From the NCBI GenBank assembly GCA_002150815.3, contig NDFF03000029.1:620001-684000 (forward strand): 64,000 nucleotides of DNA. The letters are read 5' to 3'. Source of the DNA: Grammothele lineata. Lineage: Eukaryota; Basidiomycota; Agaricomycetes; Polyporales; Polyporaceae. A program made the translations under genes and the position numbers. Numbering within the stretch: position 1 is the first letter of the stretch; each line of letters starts with the position of its first letter. The notes beneath the pieces were generated by a model. The model saw only the letters and a list, made by a program, of their open reading frames with translations. It ran no database searches and was not told where the DNA came from. Shown here one piece after another: positions 35,852-47,800 of the stretch.

Positions 35852-37438
35852 GATGTTTGATTACAAGGACGTAACAAGATCGAGAGCGTGAAGTGTCGTG
35901 AGTATATGACGCTGTAGGAGTTTTGAGGTGAGGTAGGTCCTCAGGGGAGTTGGACCTCTTATATGACAGACGTTGTGGAGCGCGACGTAGCTCGTAGGAT
36001 GTACGTGCGTCATGCTCCTCATCTGCGACACAAGCACCAATATGACGGAGGTGCGGCGCTACTCTAACGCAGTACGTGAGCGTTCCATATGTCCACACAC
36101 GCTTGTTATGATGGGGAACAACATGGGGCTTCGAAGTCCGTGTTGCGGGGATACCGACGTCAGCGCAGTAAGTCTTTGGAGCCTGCCGACGGTCCAGTGG
36201 CGAAGGTCGTATACAACTTGTGCTGGTAGAGGTGGCTTCATAGAAACTGGAGCTGCTGTACGGTCGCATGCGCCCTGTGGGAGTTGTCTGCAAATGCTCA
36301 CGCAATGGTGGAAGAGGAAGGTGGTGGCTGAACGTTCCGAGCCTCAACGTCGTCGACTTCGCCGCCGTTTGGCGGCGAGTAGGCGCGCGGCTCTGCGCGG
36401 GCCGGGGTCGGGGCAGGGCCACGTGGCTCAAAACACTGCGGACACCGACAACGCTGTCGCGACCTGGGTTCATCCTCTATGTCCCCGATAATTGCTTGCT
36501 CCATCCTGCAGTCGCGACGATGATGTCACCAATGCTCTGAAAGTTCGCCGGCCGCCCCCTCTACCACCTTCATGGATCCGACAGCGAACCGGATCACCGC
36601 CCGTTGAAGTTCATGTCCGCGCGCTGAAGAGAAAGGTTCGTCTTGGCACGTCCTACGAGTTTTGTTCGCAGTCCGACACGCGCTTGAAGCCAGCCATACG
36701 CAGCAAGAAGCAAGTCTCCCTGGGTCAGACATCATGAATGATTCGTGGTGTGCAAACTTGGCTGGCTGGCTGTATTGTGCCATCGCATTGTCCTGCTTAG
36801 TGCGAAACACCAGGTACTTTCATTCGCGGTCGCTTCCCTACTCCTCTGGGCGCTGACAGATTGCAGCGGACATAAGGCCTCGGTATTAAACTCCGCAAAT
36901 GTGCTGCGTTGGGTGAATATGCGAGGCAAGACGGACCTCACAGTAGTTGATAGACTGCTCGCCCGGCTCTTGTTGCCCACATATGGTGCATACCCAATGT
37001 TTAAGATAGGCCGTACCGGTACGCCAGCTCTGTACATATGGAATTTCGAGATAAATATCTGAGCTTTGAGGCTGGCGGTAAAGGTGGCTCAACATTGCCT
37101 CATGCCGCCCGTGCTCACTTGTCGTCTCTGACAGGTGACCACAAACCGCCACATACCAATCGTCGTAGTAGCGCTTGTCTCCTGATAGTACAAGCGCACC
37201 ATCACCCCTCGTCCGGCGGTCAGACGAGCCAGTTGTTGTGCGGGTGGCCACGGCTACGTGCTGCGAAGGTGTCTTTGTGGTCGTGCTCGGTCGGCCTGCC
37301 GTGCTTGGCAGATCCCCGCTCATCATCCCTAGTCCGAGACCTAACGCTCAAGGGGGCATTTATGCTGGCTTCGCCCCGCCCGGGGATGTTTAGAACTCTC
37401 CTACATTTCGCATCAGCGTTGTGTGCGCAACGAGTCGA
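35852..37438. other. Divergent intergenic region
   Basis: Upstream of the CsbD-like gene (minus) and the multi-pass membrane-protein gene (plus). No gene supported. Confidence 0.45.
35958..35963 (-). promoter_or_regulatory. TATA box of the glycine-rich CsbD-like gene
   Basis: TATAAG on the minus strand, about 110 bases before the predicted ATG at 35851. Confidence 0.4.
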
Positions 37439-38850
37439 ATGATCACGTACGAGGAACAACTCAACTTCGCCAAGGTCTTCGGGGAGAGCTTGCTTTATGG
37501 TAGGTTGATTCAACGACGCCGGTGCTTCGTCATTAAGGCCAATGTCTCTTCGCATCATAACAGGTGCCGACTGTGTTCTCGCGCTGGCCATCCTCCGTAT
37601 ACAGCTGTATGTCCTCTGCGCGCATCTTGCCAAGGCTTTCACCGTTTCGATTATTGACCTACCCGAAATTCAGGACCTCACGCCGACTGCTTCCATCGCA
37701 CAAATGTTTACTCTTTATCGCGGATGTCATGTTCTTGTTGATCACAGCGCACATGGCACTACTTTTGTACGAGACGTTCGCCGGTACTATCCCAACCCGT
37801 ATTCTGCGAGCCGCGGTCGTTGTCGCGTGGGTCCAGGTACGTCCATAATCGGTCGACATGCGAGTTATTTCTTGACACCGGTGCTCTATCTACAGGTTCT
37901 CCTGGGTGACGCGGTCCTCATTTGGCGCGTTTGGGTTGTTTGGAATCGCCGTTACCTCGTCATGATGTTGCCGGCGATGCTCACGGTGGCTGGTTTCGGT
38001 ATGTCCGAATGGATTTCGTGAGACTCCAGCCTCATGTGGACCAATCGTGTAGTGGTGGGTATGCATTCCGCGGTCGAAGCCACCTACGGTCGCCTCGGCA
38101 ACATCTTCCCGATGCCCACAGTCATCCTTGGAGTCGTTAACACCGCCTTGTGCACCACGCTCATCGCAGGGAGGCTCGCGTGCGTTATTTGGGGCATATG
38201 TCGAACCTGACATTGAGTTTGAAAGCCCTGCGCTGCAGATATCTCGACCGCCTGGTCAACGAGCACCTCATGTCAGGGTCCGGAAGCAACCACGTCTACA
38301 GAGGTGTCATATTGATGGTCCTGGAATCCGGCGCGGTGCTCCCTATTGCGAATGTATGTTGTTCTCCGCTCTTCCGTCTGCAGCGCGAAGCTGATTCGGT
38401 TTGTTTGCACGGTGTTCGATCACCCTAGTTCATTAGTCTTGTCCTCGAACGCCTCAACCACCCTGGTTTGCACGTAATGCTCGACATCATCACCCCTTTG
38501 ACGGTGGGTACATCGCCCTTATGTTTATTCGCGACGTCTTCTGATATCTGCGTGGACCCTTTCTGTTCCTGACGCACTCTACGGCACTCCGTCCGTGCTT
38601 ACAGTATATGGTACCAACCACGATCGTCGTGCTCGCCCACCTGAAGCTAATTCCCCGGGATGCGGAAGGCGAGGCAGCGACTGCCTCCATCCAGTTCGCG
38701 GCATTCCCCACTCCGGCCGAGGCAATAGATTCCAGCGCGATGACCGCAAGCGTCGGGCGACCGTTCTCTGGCGAGCATTCAGTGATCGCGACGAGGGCGT
38801 CGTTCCAACTCCAGATCGTGTCTGGCGATGACCTCGAAAAGCAAGCATGA
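37439..38850 (+). CDS. Multi-pass (about seven-span) membrane protein, Agaricomycete family of unknown function
   Basis: Eight exons: 37439-37499, 37564-37606, 37674-37836, 37896-37998, 38053-38179, 38239-38353, 38429-38503, 38605-38850 (310 residues), each junction in phase. The N-terminus ITYEEQLNFAKVFGESLLYG carries the ESLLYG motif common to a large Agaricomycete membrane family. Hydrophobic spans include CVLALAILRIQL, FIADVMFLLITAHMALLL, VLLGDAVLIWRVWVVW, MMLPAMLTVAGF, TVILGVVNTALCTTLIAG, GVILMVLESGAVLPIA and YMVPTTIVVLAHL. A polar cytosolic tail of about 65 residues ends the protein. No enzymatic motif is visible; the topology resembles receptors but no ligand or G-protein link is shown. 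Introns are 54-101 bases. Confidence 0.82.
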
Positions 38851-39812
38851 CATGCGCTTGAAATGTCATGAAGCACGGATACTCCTACTCCTCGAACTTC
38901 GCCAGCTCTCACTCCTCTCAATCCGCGTCCACGTGCATATGACGAGGCGATGTCAGTCTGCGGCAGGCGAACATGGGGCACACGCCTCATGAGTCATTCC
39001 GAGTCGTGTCTTCAAATTTATGCTTACACCAGAAGGCTAGTGAACTACAGTAGGAGTCTGGAATGAGACCCTTTGGACCCTGGAGAACTCGTTCTAAGGA
39101 GCTCATGCGCGAGTACCATCATTGAGGGTTTGCTGCCGGACACCGCCCGCAGCTTCTGCAGGCTTCGTAGCCCACGCTTCGGGCGCTAGATCATCGAACC
39201 TCTGCTCGCGACCTTCCATGTCGCTTTCATCTAAGCTCCTTTCTTCTTTTCGTTAGAAAGGCATGGCACTGCTTTAAGACCCTTTGTTAGTCCTGTTCCG
39301 CTACACGACTGTCCGACTACTCAGATGCGCGCCCCTTGCGCGGTGTTGGCGAGACGCGGCCAGTGGCAAAAAGCTCCGCGAACAAGACTCCGCTTGCCCG
39401 CGTTCCCTTCCCAGCTGCAGCGCTGCGCACTACGTGAATTCTTCGTATAAGTCTGCAGCGACCGAACGTTCCGCGCGCCTGGGCCAGACGTGTTGGCTGC
39501 AGTTTCCAAATCCCGAGTACGACCACACCGAACCGCAGAGGACCCTTTCTCGTTTGCGATCCTAGGATCCGTGCGGCTGGCCGCCATATAGGCCGCCGCT
39601 GCAGCCGCGAGGCTGTCCTACTCGTATATCACGCCCGCATTGCGCCCCGATATGACTCTCCATCCCCTCCGTCCAGTCCTCCTGCCTTTTACCTCTTAGC
39701 TTTCGTCCCCCGTGTGCCTCCGCCTTCGCCACATTTGATCCCAACTCCTGCTTCAATACTAGTTCCTATGTTCTACAATTCTATGCTTCCGTAAGAGAAT
39801 CTCGACTTGCCA
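38851..39812. other. Intergenic region
   Basis: Tandem-gene spacer. A pyrimidine-rich stretch just before 39813 is the likely promoter of the C2H2 gene. No coding unit. Confidence 0.45.
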
Positions 39813-40864
39813 ATGTATCTCTCAGTACTCCGACACGGGGAATCGAGTCGAGGGGACCCTGAAGGGCCCCTTGACACCTTTACAGCAACATATGAGGGTG
39901 GGGATACAGTCCCCAGCCCTGATTTCCCGGACACAATCCATGATGTGAATGTAAGCAGGGTATAGCATCATTTGTGCACCTACTAGTTCTAAATACTGGC
40001 TGGTCTATGCTTCACAGCAAGAATATGGATCCCTGCAAGACATCAATTATATTCCCTCCCTAATGACTCAGAATGGGGTGGGTTCTACTTGGTGCATGTA
40101 CTCATTTTCAGCCCTCTGACCTCCTCATTTATTCCAAAAGCCAACCCCAGGACTTTATGGATTTGAAGAGCCACACCAGCCCTCCCAGGCCACTTTGTAC
40201 CCAGCAGAATATCATGTGAATACCTCATCTCCATGCATACCTAGTAGTTTCTGAAGTCATTTTCTTGATGTGTAGACAGAAGCCATGAATGGCTTGCCTC
40301 AATCTCTTAGTGCCATGGCACTGGTTGATCAGAATAATGTGAGTAATATGAGCTTCACTCCTCAGTCTTAAATTCAGCCCTTGCTCAAATGATCAATCCC
40401 TGAACCTCTTCAGAATATGTTTGATTATGAAGATCACTTTCCCAACTCTTACTCTAGCAACCCCGCCACTCCTACAACTGAGTACCCATCTCACCAGATG
40501 TGGACCACAAATGTAAGTCTACCATTTCTCAATATAAGTGATGAGAGCATTACTAAAGGCCCTCACATCTTAGGAGGTGGTCATGCAAAACTCTCAAGCC
40601 ATGACCAACCTCAATTTGACTTGCCCCTTATGTGGCAAAGGTATGCTGCTGTTTATCCTAGACTCTAGACTGAACAGCAGTTCTGAGGCAAAGACAGTAT
40701 TTAAGAAGAAATGGAATGTCAAGAGTCATATCAGATCTGTCCACCAGATGAAGAAACCCTTCAAATGCCTCAGACCTGGATGTGGAAAGAAGTACACTAG
40801 AAAATATGAATTGAAGAAGCACTGTGAGAAGAATGGACATGGTGTGGTGAGTGGGCTTATTTGA
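39813..40864 (+). CDS. Small C2H2 zinc-finger protein (two fingers)
   Basis: Exons: 39813-39950, 40018-40077, 40141-40215, 40276-40338, 40414-40512, 40574-40640, 40698 onward; stop at 40862-40864 if the last GTGAGT is not spliced (222 residues). The N-terminal 145 residues are polar and acidic (DTVPSPDFPDTIHDV, EEPHQPSQATLYPAEYH). Two C-terminal fingers follow: Cys162-x2-Cys165-x12-His178-x4-His183 and Cys191-x4-Cys196-x12-His209-x5-His215. The first five introns all fall at phase 0 after short codon blocks. It is predicted to bind DNA in the nucleus; targets are unknown. GC content is far below the flanking genes. The 3' end is uncertain: a longer intron from 40847 could change the last few residues. 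The start is the first ATG in frame with exon 1. Confidence 0.75.
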
Positions 40865-41383
40865 CTGCTTGGCATGCAGAATCTGAACATATACCAATAG
40901 TTCACTGCTTGAGAGGCCAGAAGTGATTGTTTACTACCTGGAGTCTGGCAATGCTAGTGTAATCAATGCTGTCTCATCTTTGTGCTTTGCTATCACAATG
41001 CTGTCTAGTAATGTTCTCTATGATCTATTGCATACTTCCACTTCCTCACTTTTGTGTAATCATATCCTCTTCCTCATAGGCCTCTGGCCAGAAAGCCTCT
41101 TCCAGCTCTACTACTCTAGCCCAAATCTCCTCTGCATGTCTGAAGGCAGGAGAACCAGGGGTGATACCCAAACTAATGCTCACATCATTACACACTGTTA
41201 AGTAGAGCAATGAGTAGACCCTCACCTATTGACAATGTCAGCAAGAGCTGCAACAAATTCCTCAAATTCAGGGGAGGTCCAATTATGTGCCAGCTTTCTG
41301 ATAGCTTGGAGAGGAGGCCTTTCTGCTTCAGTGTTGGTGGCAGGCAGCAGGGATTTGACATATTTCCATGAGTCGAGGTATAT
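39813..41383. other. Low-GC island
   Basis: Base composition drops from roughly 60-70% GC in neighbouring exons to about 45% across the C2H2 gene and exons 2-3 of the TENA gene. The right edge falls in or near TENA intron 1 (41384-41471), because TENA exon 1 is very GC-rich. The left edge is near 39.85 kb. Values are read by eye, not computed. Confidence 0.6.
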
Positions 41384-41927
41384 CTATGCATTACATTGTC
41401 AGGGACACACATTCTCATCAGCCCTGCTCGCGAGGCAGTGCTGGCTGCAGAGAGTGGACCTGACAACTTACATGCTCCATGGCCCATAAGAAGATGAGCC
41501 CGTCCTCGAGGGTCCCACATGCGCCCACACGCGCCATTTCCGCAGTGTAGTCCCTAGTCGCCTTACGCTCGCGCCACGCGCCGAGCGGCGGGAGCCCCTG
41601 CGCCGCGGGGAGCTCGCTAAATAAACCAACCTCGATGCGCACGTTCTGCAACGCGTCCGCGAGGACGCCGACGAGGCGCGCGTGACGCGCCTCTGCGGGC
41701 GAGTCGGGCCCGTCGGACGCGGCGAAGGGGATGCTCGCGAGGAGGTGACCGATGAGACGCGGGTAGCCGTGCGCGGCGTAGATCCGGTCCTGAGAGAGGT
41801 AGAGCGAGAGCAGGGCGGGCGAGAGTGTGCCTTTGCCCGCGGCTGTGAGGAAGGGATGCTGCGTCGCCGCGGTGTACGGGCGTGGGGTGGGGAGAGAGGT
41901 GAGGTGCGTTGTTAGAGGCGTTGGCAT
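41046..41927 (-). CDS. TENA/THI-4 family protein (heme-oxygenase-like fold)
   Basis: Three exons: 41927-41472, 41383-41226, 41139-41046 (235 residues), phases consistent. The opening TAATQHPFLTAAGKGTLSP and YLSQDRIYAAHGYPRLIGHL fit the TENA core. The conserved GTLEDGLIFLWAMEHIYLDS spans the first junction. Exon 2 carries LAHNWTSPEFEEFVAALAD and exon 3 ends EEIWARVVELEEAFWPEAYEEE. In this family the bacterial TenA protein salvages thiamin pyrimidine; many fungal members lack known substrates, so pyrimidine salvage is only a possibility. Exon 1 is very GC-rich and exons 2-3 are low-GC, which is unusual within one gene. The 3' neighbour converges about 180 bases away. Confidence 0.87.
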
Positions 41928-42260
41928 AGCGGACACACTGCACGAGGTACGGTACTGTTGGAAGTACTGGCCGTCGATGAAAAAGCGAGAGATAACGTGG
42001 CCTAACGAGAGGTTGATCTACCGATCGCCGGGCGTGAAACGGACTCCGACACGATGAAGTCATCGGCCGAGTCATGACTGCCCGATTTGGGAGCTGTGCA
42101 CTCATCACACCCGTTACAGGACCATAACTTTCAGGGGCCGTTAAGGAGCAATCTATCTAGCAGGCGTGGCCAGACACAAACTGTAGAAAGGAGATACAGC
42201 AGTGGTTACCTTGACATGGGCGAGTACTAGCCCGGACTAGGGATTGTTTCTCGGCCGTGC
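41928..42260. other. Intergenic region
   Basis: Short spacer holding the promoter of the TENA gene and the 3' flank of the MFS gene. Nothing else seen. Confidence 0.45.
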
Positions 42261-44334
42261 TTAGTCGTCGCGGCGTGGATTGTTCGGGACGAGAGCCCAC
42301 AGGAACACCATAAATCCCATCATCGAAACCAAGCTGGAAAGAATGTCGCGCATGATGAGGGCACAGTCACGATTGCGTAGAACCAGAAGACTCACAACGG
42401 CTGCAAACTCTTGATACCGGCCTGGTTCGCCAGCGCTCCGGTGATGAACGGGAGGAGCGCGGACCCGGCCTGTCCAAAACCTGCAATCCAGCCGATCGAA
42501 CCATTGAGGAGCCTCGGCGGGAGCACGCGGCTCGCATGGTTCATGACGATCGGGTATACGGGACCCAAAAGGACGCCGACGAAGGAGACGGCGACGGCTC
42601 CACCGATGAGCGAGGGTACGAGCCAGACAACGAGCACGAGTCTGAATGTCCCGGTGGTAACAAAATGGTGCATCTTAAGTTTTACAACAATATGGATAGA
42701 GTGGAGACTTACCCAATAGCGAGGAACGTGTACAAGTAGACGGCTCGACGTTCACCAACCTGTGAGCCGATGTAAGCGTATGCGAGCAGACGGTCAGATA
42801 GTGATCGAAGGCTCACTTTCGTGTTTACCCATAAGAGCGCAACACGACCAAAGGTAAGACCTAATGAAGAGGCCAACGGTTAGGTTTAAGGGCGGTGATT
42901 CGAGGAACCTGGCGTACCGCCGAAGAAACCGGACGAGATGTATCCAGAGGACGGTCCGCCGCCTCGCAAGATCTTGACGTATGTAACGATCCATCCTGTG
43001 CGATGACAGTCAGTTACAAACAGCGCGGTTCGCCAGCACGAACGTACCCCCGAGCGTGACCTCGACGCCGACGTAGATGAGTATGAAGATCGCCATCAGA
43101 TGGAGCGACTTCAGTCTGAACATCTGCTTGTACTTGCTGCCGTTGTCGGCTGCAGATCCATTCGCTTCATGGATGGGCGTCTGCCCGATCTCTGCGAGAC
43201 ACGCTGTATGAAGAGGTATGCAATAAGCATCACAACTGTTAAAGACAATAGCATTGATCAGACCATCTTGATCTTTGAGACGGAAGACCACGACGAGCAG
43301 TATCGTGTTCAATAGGGCTACTCCAAGCGAGGTGAGGTAGTGGAAGGACCACCGCGATAAAACGGAAAATTGAGTGGCGACTAAGGGAGAGGATAACGCT
43401 CCGACGCCTTTGGACATGGAGGGTCAAAATATTGCTTGTCGGTCAGAGGTGGACAGCATACCGTATACGGCGTGCAGGATTCCCATCTTCGTGGTCGCAT
43501 TATCCTTTAACGAGGCGACGAAGCCGTTCGCACCAGCGTCCTACGGATAGATGAGCTTAGCCCGCAGATTCTCTCCCATCATGGAGGATTTATATACCTG
43601 GAGCGCTATGCCGAAGCCGTTGATGGCATACCCAAAAACGAATGCTGGGAACGGCGGCGCCGCAGCTTGGATAGAATAGCCTGCCATCTGGGCCAGCCCG
43701 CCTGCCTGCCTGTGAGCGGTCGAACGGCGTCGGAGCAGAGTAACTTACCAATGGACATGACCTATAGCGTTTATGCTTGCGTAAATCGGAAGAACCTCGG
43801 ACAAATGATAGAACCACCTGCCTTGCCGAACCCGAGTCGATCGGTGAGCCACACGTTGGCCGCTGCCCCGGTTACGAACCCCTGAAGCGAAAGGAAATCA
43901 GGAGGTCAATTCTCGTGGCAATTTCATGACAGACTTACGACACAGTTGAAAACGAAAATTAGAGAAACGACCACGAAGTTGACCTATGAACTGTCGTGAG
44001 CATTCATTATCCCTGTGAGGCGCGAGCCAAGGTCCCTGCGCACATGATACACGGCTTGGATGCGATTAAGCAAAGGGCCTGTGGTGCCGTCGTTCCAGCC
44101 CGCAAGGAAGAGCGTCCAACAACAGACAGCGAATTGAATCCTTGCTTTGCGGCGCATTGTGGGGGTCATGGCTAGGACACTCGTGGTGGGGGTGTCTGCC
44201 GACTGGGATACAGCATTAGTCTCGACGGTATCAGTGCTCTTCCTCGCGTCGCTATCTTTCAGTGCGGGAGGAGTGGGAGGTTCGTCGGGGGGATGAGGAG
44301 AACGAGCACGGACAGACGTGAGCTCTACTTCCAT
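42261..44334 (-). CDS. MFS transporter, FHS/fucose-permease-like (BSC6-related)
   Basis: Thirteen exons: 44334-44044, 43983-43939, 43881-43822, 43761-43749, 43701-43598, 43540-43462, 43407-43264, 43203-43048, 42995-42918, 42860-42817, 42759-42713, 42641-42396, 42333-42261 (459 residues). A polar Ser/Thr/Pro-rich N-terminus leads to the first helix with AGWNDGTTGPLLNRIQ, a hallmark of this MFS branch. Further motifs: LTDRLGFGK, YAINGFGIALQDAGANGF, GILHAVYGVGALSSPLVATQ, RWSFHYLTSLGVALLN, GWIVTYVKILRGGGPSSGY, and NGSIGWIAGFGQAGSALLPF. The substrate is unknown. Intron 3 uses a GC donor, and the exon after it is 13 bases. It is divergent to SEC24, sharing a 507-base upstream region. Confidence 0.9.
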
Positions 44335-44841
44335 CCTGTGGAGCGTGTTAGTTAGCTATCGGGAGCGTGACGAGGGATACCAGCGTACGTGGTCGACATG
44401 GTCGCTGTGCTCTTTTCTGTAGCCTTGAGGGATGGATTCAAAGATGCACCCACGGGCCTTGGTCCTTTTATGCACGCGGTGGGAGAGCGTCAAGTATCTA
44501 ATTCACCAAGCGCACAGGTACGGTACAGACGAGTGATCGGCCGTTAGAGAGCGGAGACCGACGCCACAGCGGAGTCAGGTGGAAGCAGGAGAACGACGGG
44601 GACCCTCCACGTACGCATAGACCGCGGTTGCGAGCGGCTGAGGACAAGGACGTGGGTGGAGGATGCTCGTGGTCGTAATTCAACGCGTGCAGCGAGCGCC
44701 GTTGAGCAATTACAGCGCCAACGCGGGCGTGGCTGATGATGGCGAGAGAGGCGCCCACGACGTGTCGCGTGTCGAGGAGCGTCTTCGACACGACCGCCGT
44801 CATCTTGTCCCAGTCTTTCTCTTTCCACCTCGACTTCCGCC
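44335..44841. promoter_or_regulatory. Shared divergent promoter of the MFS gene and SEC24
   Basis: A 507-base region between two start codons. On the minus strand ATAAAA (44466-44471) sits about 130 bases before the MFS ATG. No clear TATA is seen on the SEC24 side; a pyrimidine-rich tract lies just before the SEC24 ATG. Confidence 0.4.
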
Positions 44842-47800
44842 ATGGCCTCCCCTGCTCAGCAACTGCCTCCAGGATGGGCGGCGGAATGGTCAGTCTCTCT
44901 GTCGGCCTCGCCCCCATTTGTCAGACATTAACGGCACTCCAGGGATCAAAATGCCCAACGCTACCTCTTCATCGGTGAGTTCTATGCCTGTCTTCATGCA
45001 TACACAGAACCCCGACGCCTTTCCTAGAAACTGCTACGGGAAGGACACAGTGGGAGCCCCCTTTCCCCGATCCTGAGGGCATGAACCCCGCCATGCCCCA
45101 GGCACCAAGCGCATCTCCACCGCCGACCCACCACGCCAAGCGTAGGCAATATGCTGCCGGTCAAACTCAAGCATACTATGGCGCGGACACCATGGCACCA
45201 CCAGCCCCGGCTTACGGCCAAGTTCCTGGCCAACCAGCCCAACCTTCGCAGCTTTTCACACCCGGCTTAGCGGCGGAGGGCCAGTTCGCGCAACAGCAGG
45301 TGGGCGCGCAGCCTGGGCAGCAGCCCCCTTACTATGGAGGTGCGCAGCCTGAACCCGAGTACATCAACGCTCCCGGATTTGGCCAAGGTCCGGTCTACCA
45401 GCCGCCTGGTGTCGGTGGTCTCGCGGATCAGTTCTCTCAGATGAATATGGGCCAGAAGGGCCTCCGCCTCATGACGACTAACCTGCTCACTGCTCCGCCG
45501 GATCCGCTCGAGCTGCATCGCCCCCCTCCAGACATCGTACTCCCACCAAACTCCTGCTTGTCCAACTCGCCTTTTGCGAACGCCGACACGTCGTACCAGC
45601 GCTGTACCCTCAACGCGATCCCTACCTCTAACTCTCTACTAAACAAGTCCAAGATCCCCCTCGGACTTGTCATTACGCCCTACCGCTCGCTGAAAGAGGG
45701 AGAGGAGCCGGTTCCCCTGGTCACAGACACGGTCATCGCGCGTTGCAGGAGATGCAGGACGTACATCAACCCTTACGTGCAGTTTATTGACGGCGGTAAC
45801 CGGTGAGTCAATCCCAATTACTCTTACGCTCATATCCCTCATGCGCATTGCAGCTGGCGATGCTGCATGTGCTCCATGTCCAACGAGGTCCCACAGCTCT
45901 TCGACTGGGACCAGGTGCGGAACCAGCCAGGCGACCGCTGGGCGCGCGCCGAGCTCAACCACGGCGCCGTCGAGTTCGTCGCGCCCACGGAGTACATGGT
46001 CCGCCCGCCCCAGCCGGCCGTGTACGTCTTCCTCATCGACGTCAGCCACACCGCGATCCAGTCTGGCATGGTCGCGACTGCGACGCGCACGATCCTCGAG
46101 AACCTCGACCGCATTCCGAACGAAGACTCGCGGACGAAGGTCGCGTTCATCGCGTTCGACGTGTCGCTCTACTTCTTCTCGCTCCCCGCTGGCACCACCG
46201 AATCGAACATGCTTGTTGTGTCCGACATCGATGACGTCTTCCTTCCGAAGCCCACAGATCTGCTAGTCAACTTGACGGAGAGTCGGCCTGCTATCGAAAA
46301 CTTGTTGGGCAGGTTGAACGACATGTTCCAGGAGAACCACATTGTCGGTAGCGCGCTAGGGCCCGCGCTTCAGGCTGCGTTCAAGATGATGGTGAGTACG
46401 CATACATTCAGCCATCCGGCAGTGTTTTGAGACGTGGATCATGTGCCAGTCGCATATTGGTGGCAAGATTGTAACGCTTTCATCAAGTCTCCCCTCTCTT
46501 GGTGCCGGTGCTCTCAAGAACAGGGAGGATCCGAAGGTGCTTGGTACATCCAAGGTATTTATATTGTACTACTGTCCTGGACGCCGCTAACGTTGAAGCG
46601 AACAGGAATCCGCGTTGCTTCAGGCTGCGTCTCCCTTCTACAAGACGTTCGCGATCGAATGCTCTCGTGCGCAGGTCTCTGTCGATATGTTCCTCTTCAG
46701 CTCGGCATACCAGGATGTTGCAACGCTCGGTACGTACCTTCCGGTTCAACATATATCCCCGTGGTCTGATGATTACTTTCACAGCCTGCTTGCCACACTA
46801 CACCGCTGGTCAGACGTACTTCTACCCCGCGTTTAACGCTGCGCGCACAGAAGACGCCGTCAAGTTTGCTCATGAATTCGGCGAAGTGCTTGCTATGCCC
46901 ATCATGCTTGAGGCCGTCATACGTGTTCGCGCCTCGAAAAGTGCGTTCCTGCCTCGAACGACATGTCTAGAGGGTACTTACTATGGCTTCTTCAAGACTT
47001 GCGCATGTCGTCGTTCCACGGCAACTTCTTTGTGCGATCAACGGATTTGCTCGCGATGCCTTCCGTGCCGCAGGATCAATCGTACGCCATCGAGATCCAG
47101 ATCGAAGACAACATCACCGCGCCCTTCGTCGTCCTCCAGACCGCCGTGCTCCACACCACCTGCTACGGTTCGTCTCACACCGTCCCTTACGTCTTCAGTG
47201 TACTCACCTCCGCGCAGGCGAGCGCCGCATCCGCGTCATCACGACCGCGCTACCCACGACGAACAATCTCTCGGACATCTTCGCGTCCGCGGACCAGGTC
47301 GCGATCGCGACGCTCCTTGCCAACAAGGCAGTCGAGCGCTCGATCACGCACAAGCTCGAGGACGCGCGCGACGCGCTCTTCAACAAGATGGTCGACATCC
47401 TCTCCGCGTACAAGGCGAGCATGACCGCGGGCGGCGCAGGCGCGAGCGCGCAGCTCGCGATCTCGGAGAACTTGAAGATGCTGCCCGTGCTGATGCTCGG
47501 CCTGCTGAAGAACGTACGTTCGACGCCGTGTGCATCATAGGGAGCCGCTAGCTAACGGAGAAGTTGGATTTTTAGGTTGGCATCAGGCAAAGCGCGCAGA
47601 TCCCTCCAGACCTCCGCGCCTACGCGCAGTGCCTGCTCACGACGCTCCCCTCGCAAACGCTCATCCCGTACATCTACCCTACATTCTACTCGCTGCACAA
47701 CATGCCGCCAGAGGTGCGTGCTCTCGTCCTCTCCTATCGGGCTGTATGCTGATCTAAGCTGTCGACGCGCGTAGTGCGGTACTGTCGGCGAACACGGCAT

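Noticed and set aside
40847..40879. 33-base intron near the end of the C2H2 gene
   Set aside because: It has GT/AG ends but is shorter than any other intron here. Reading through to the stop at 40862-40864 is simpler, so the end is left uncertain.
41080..41205. Exon-like open stretch that could extend the C2H2 gene (intron 40847-41079)
   Set aside because: The opposite strand carries TENA exon 3 with conserved sequence and correct phase, so the open stretch is its shadow.
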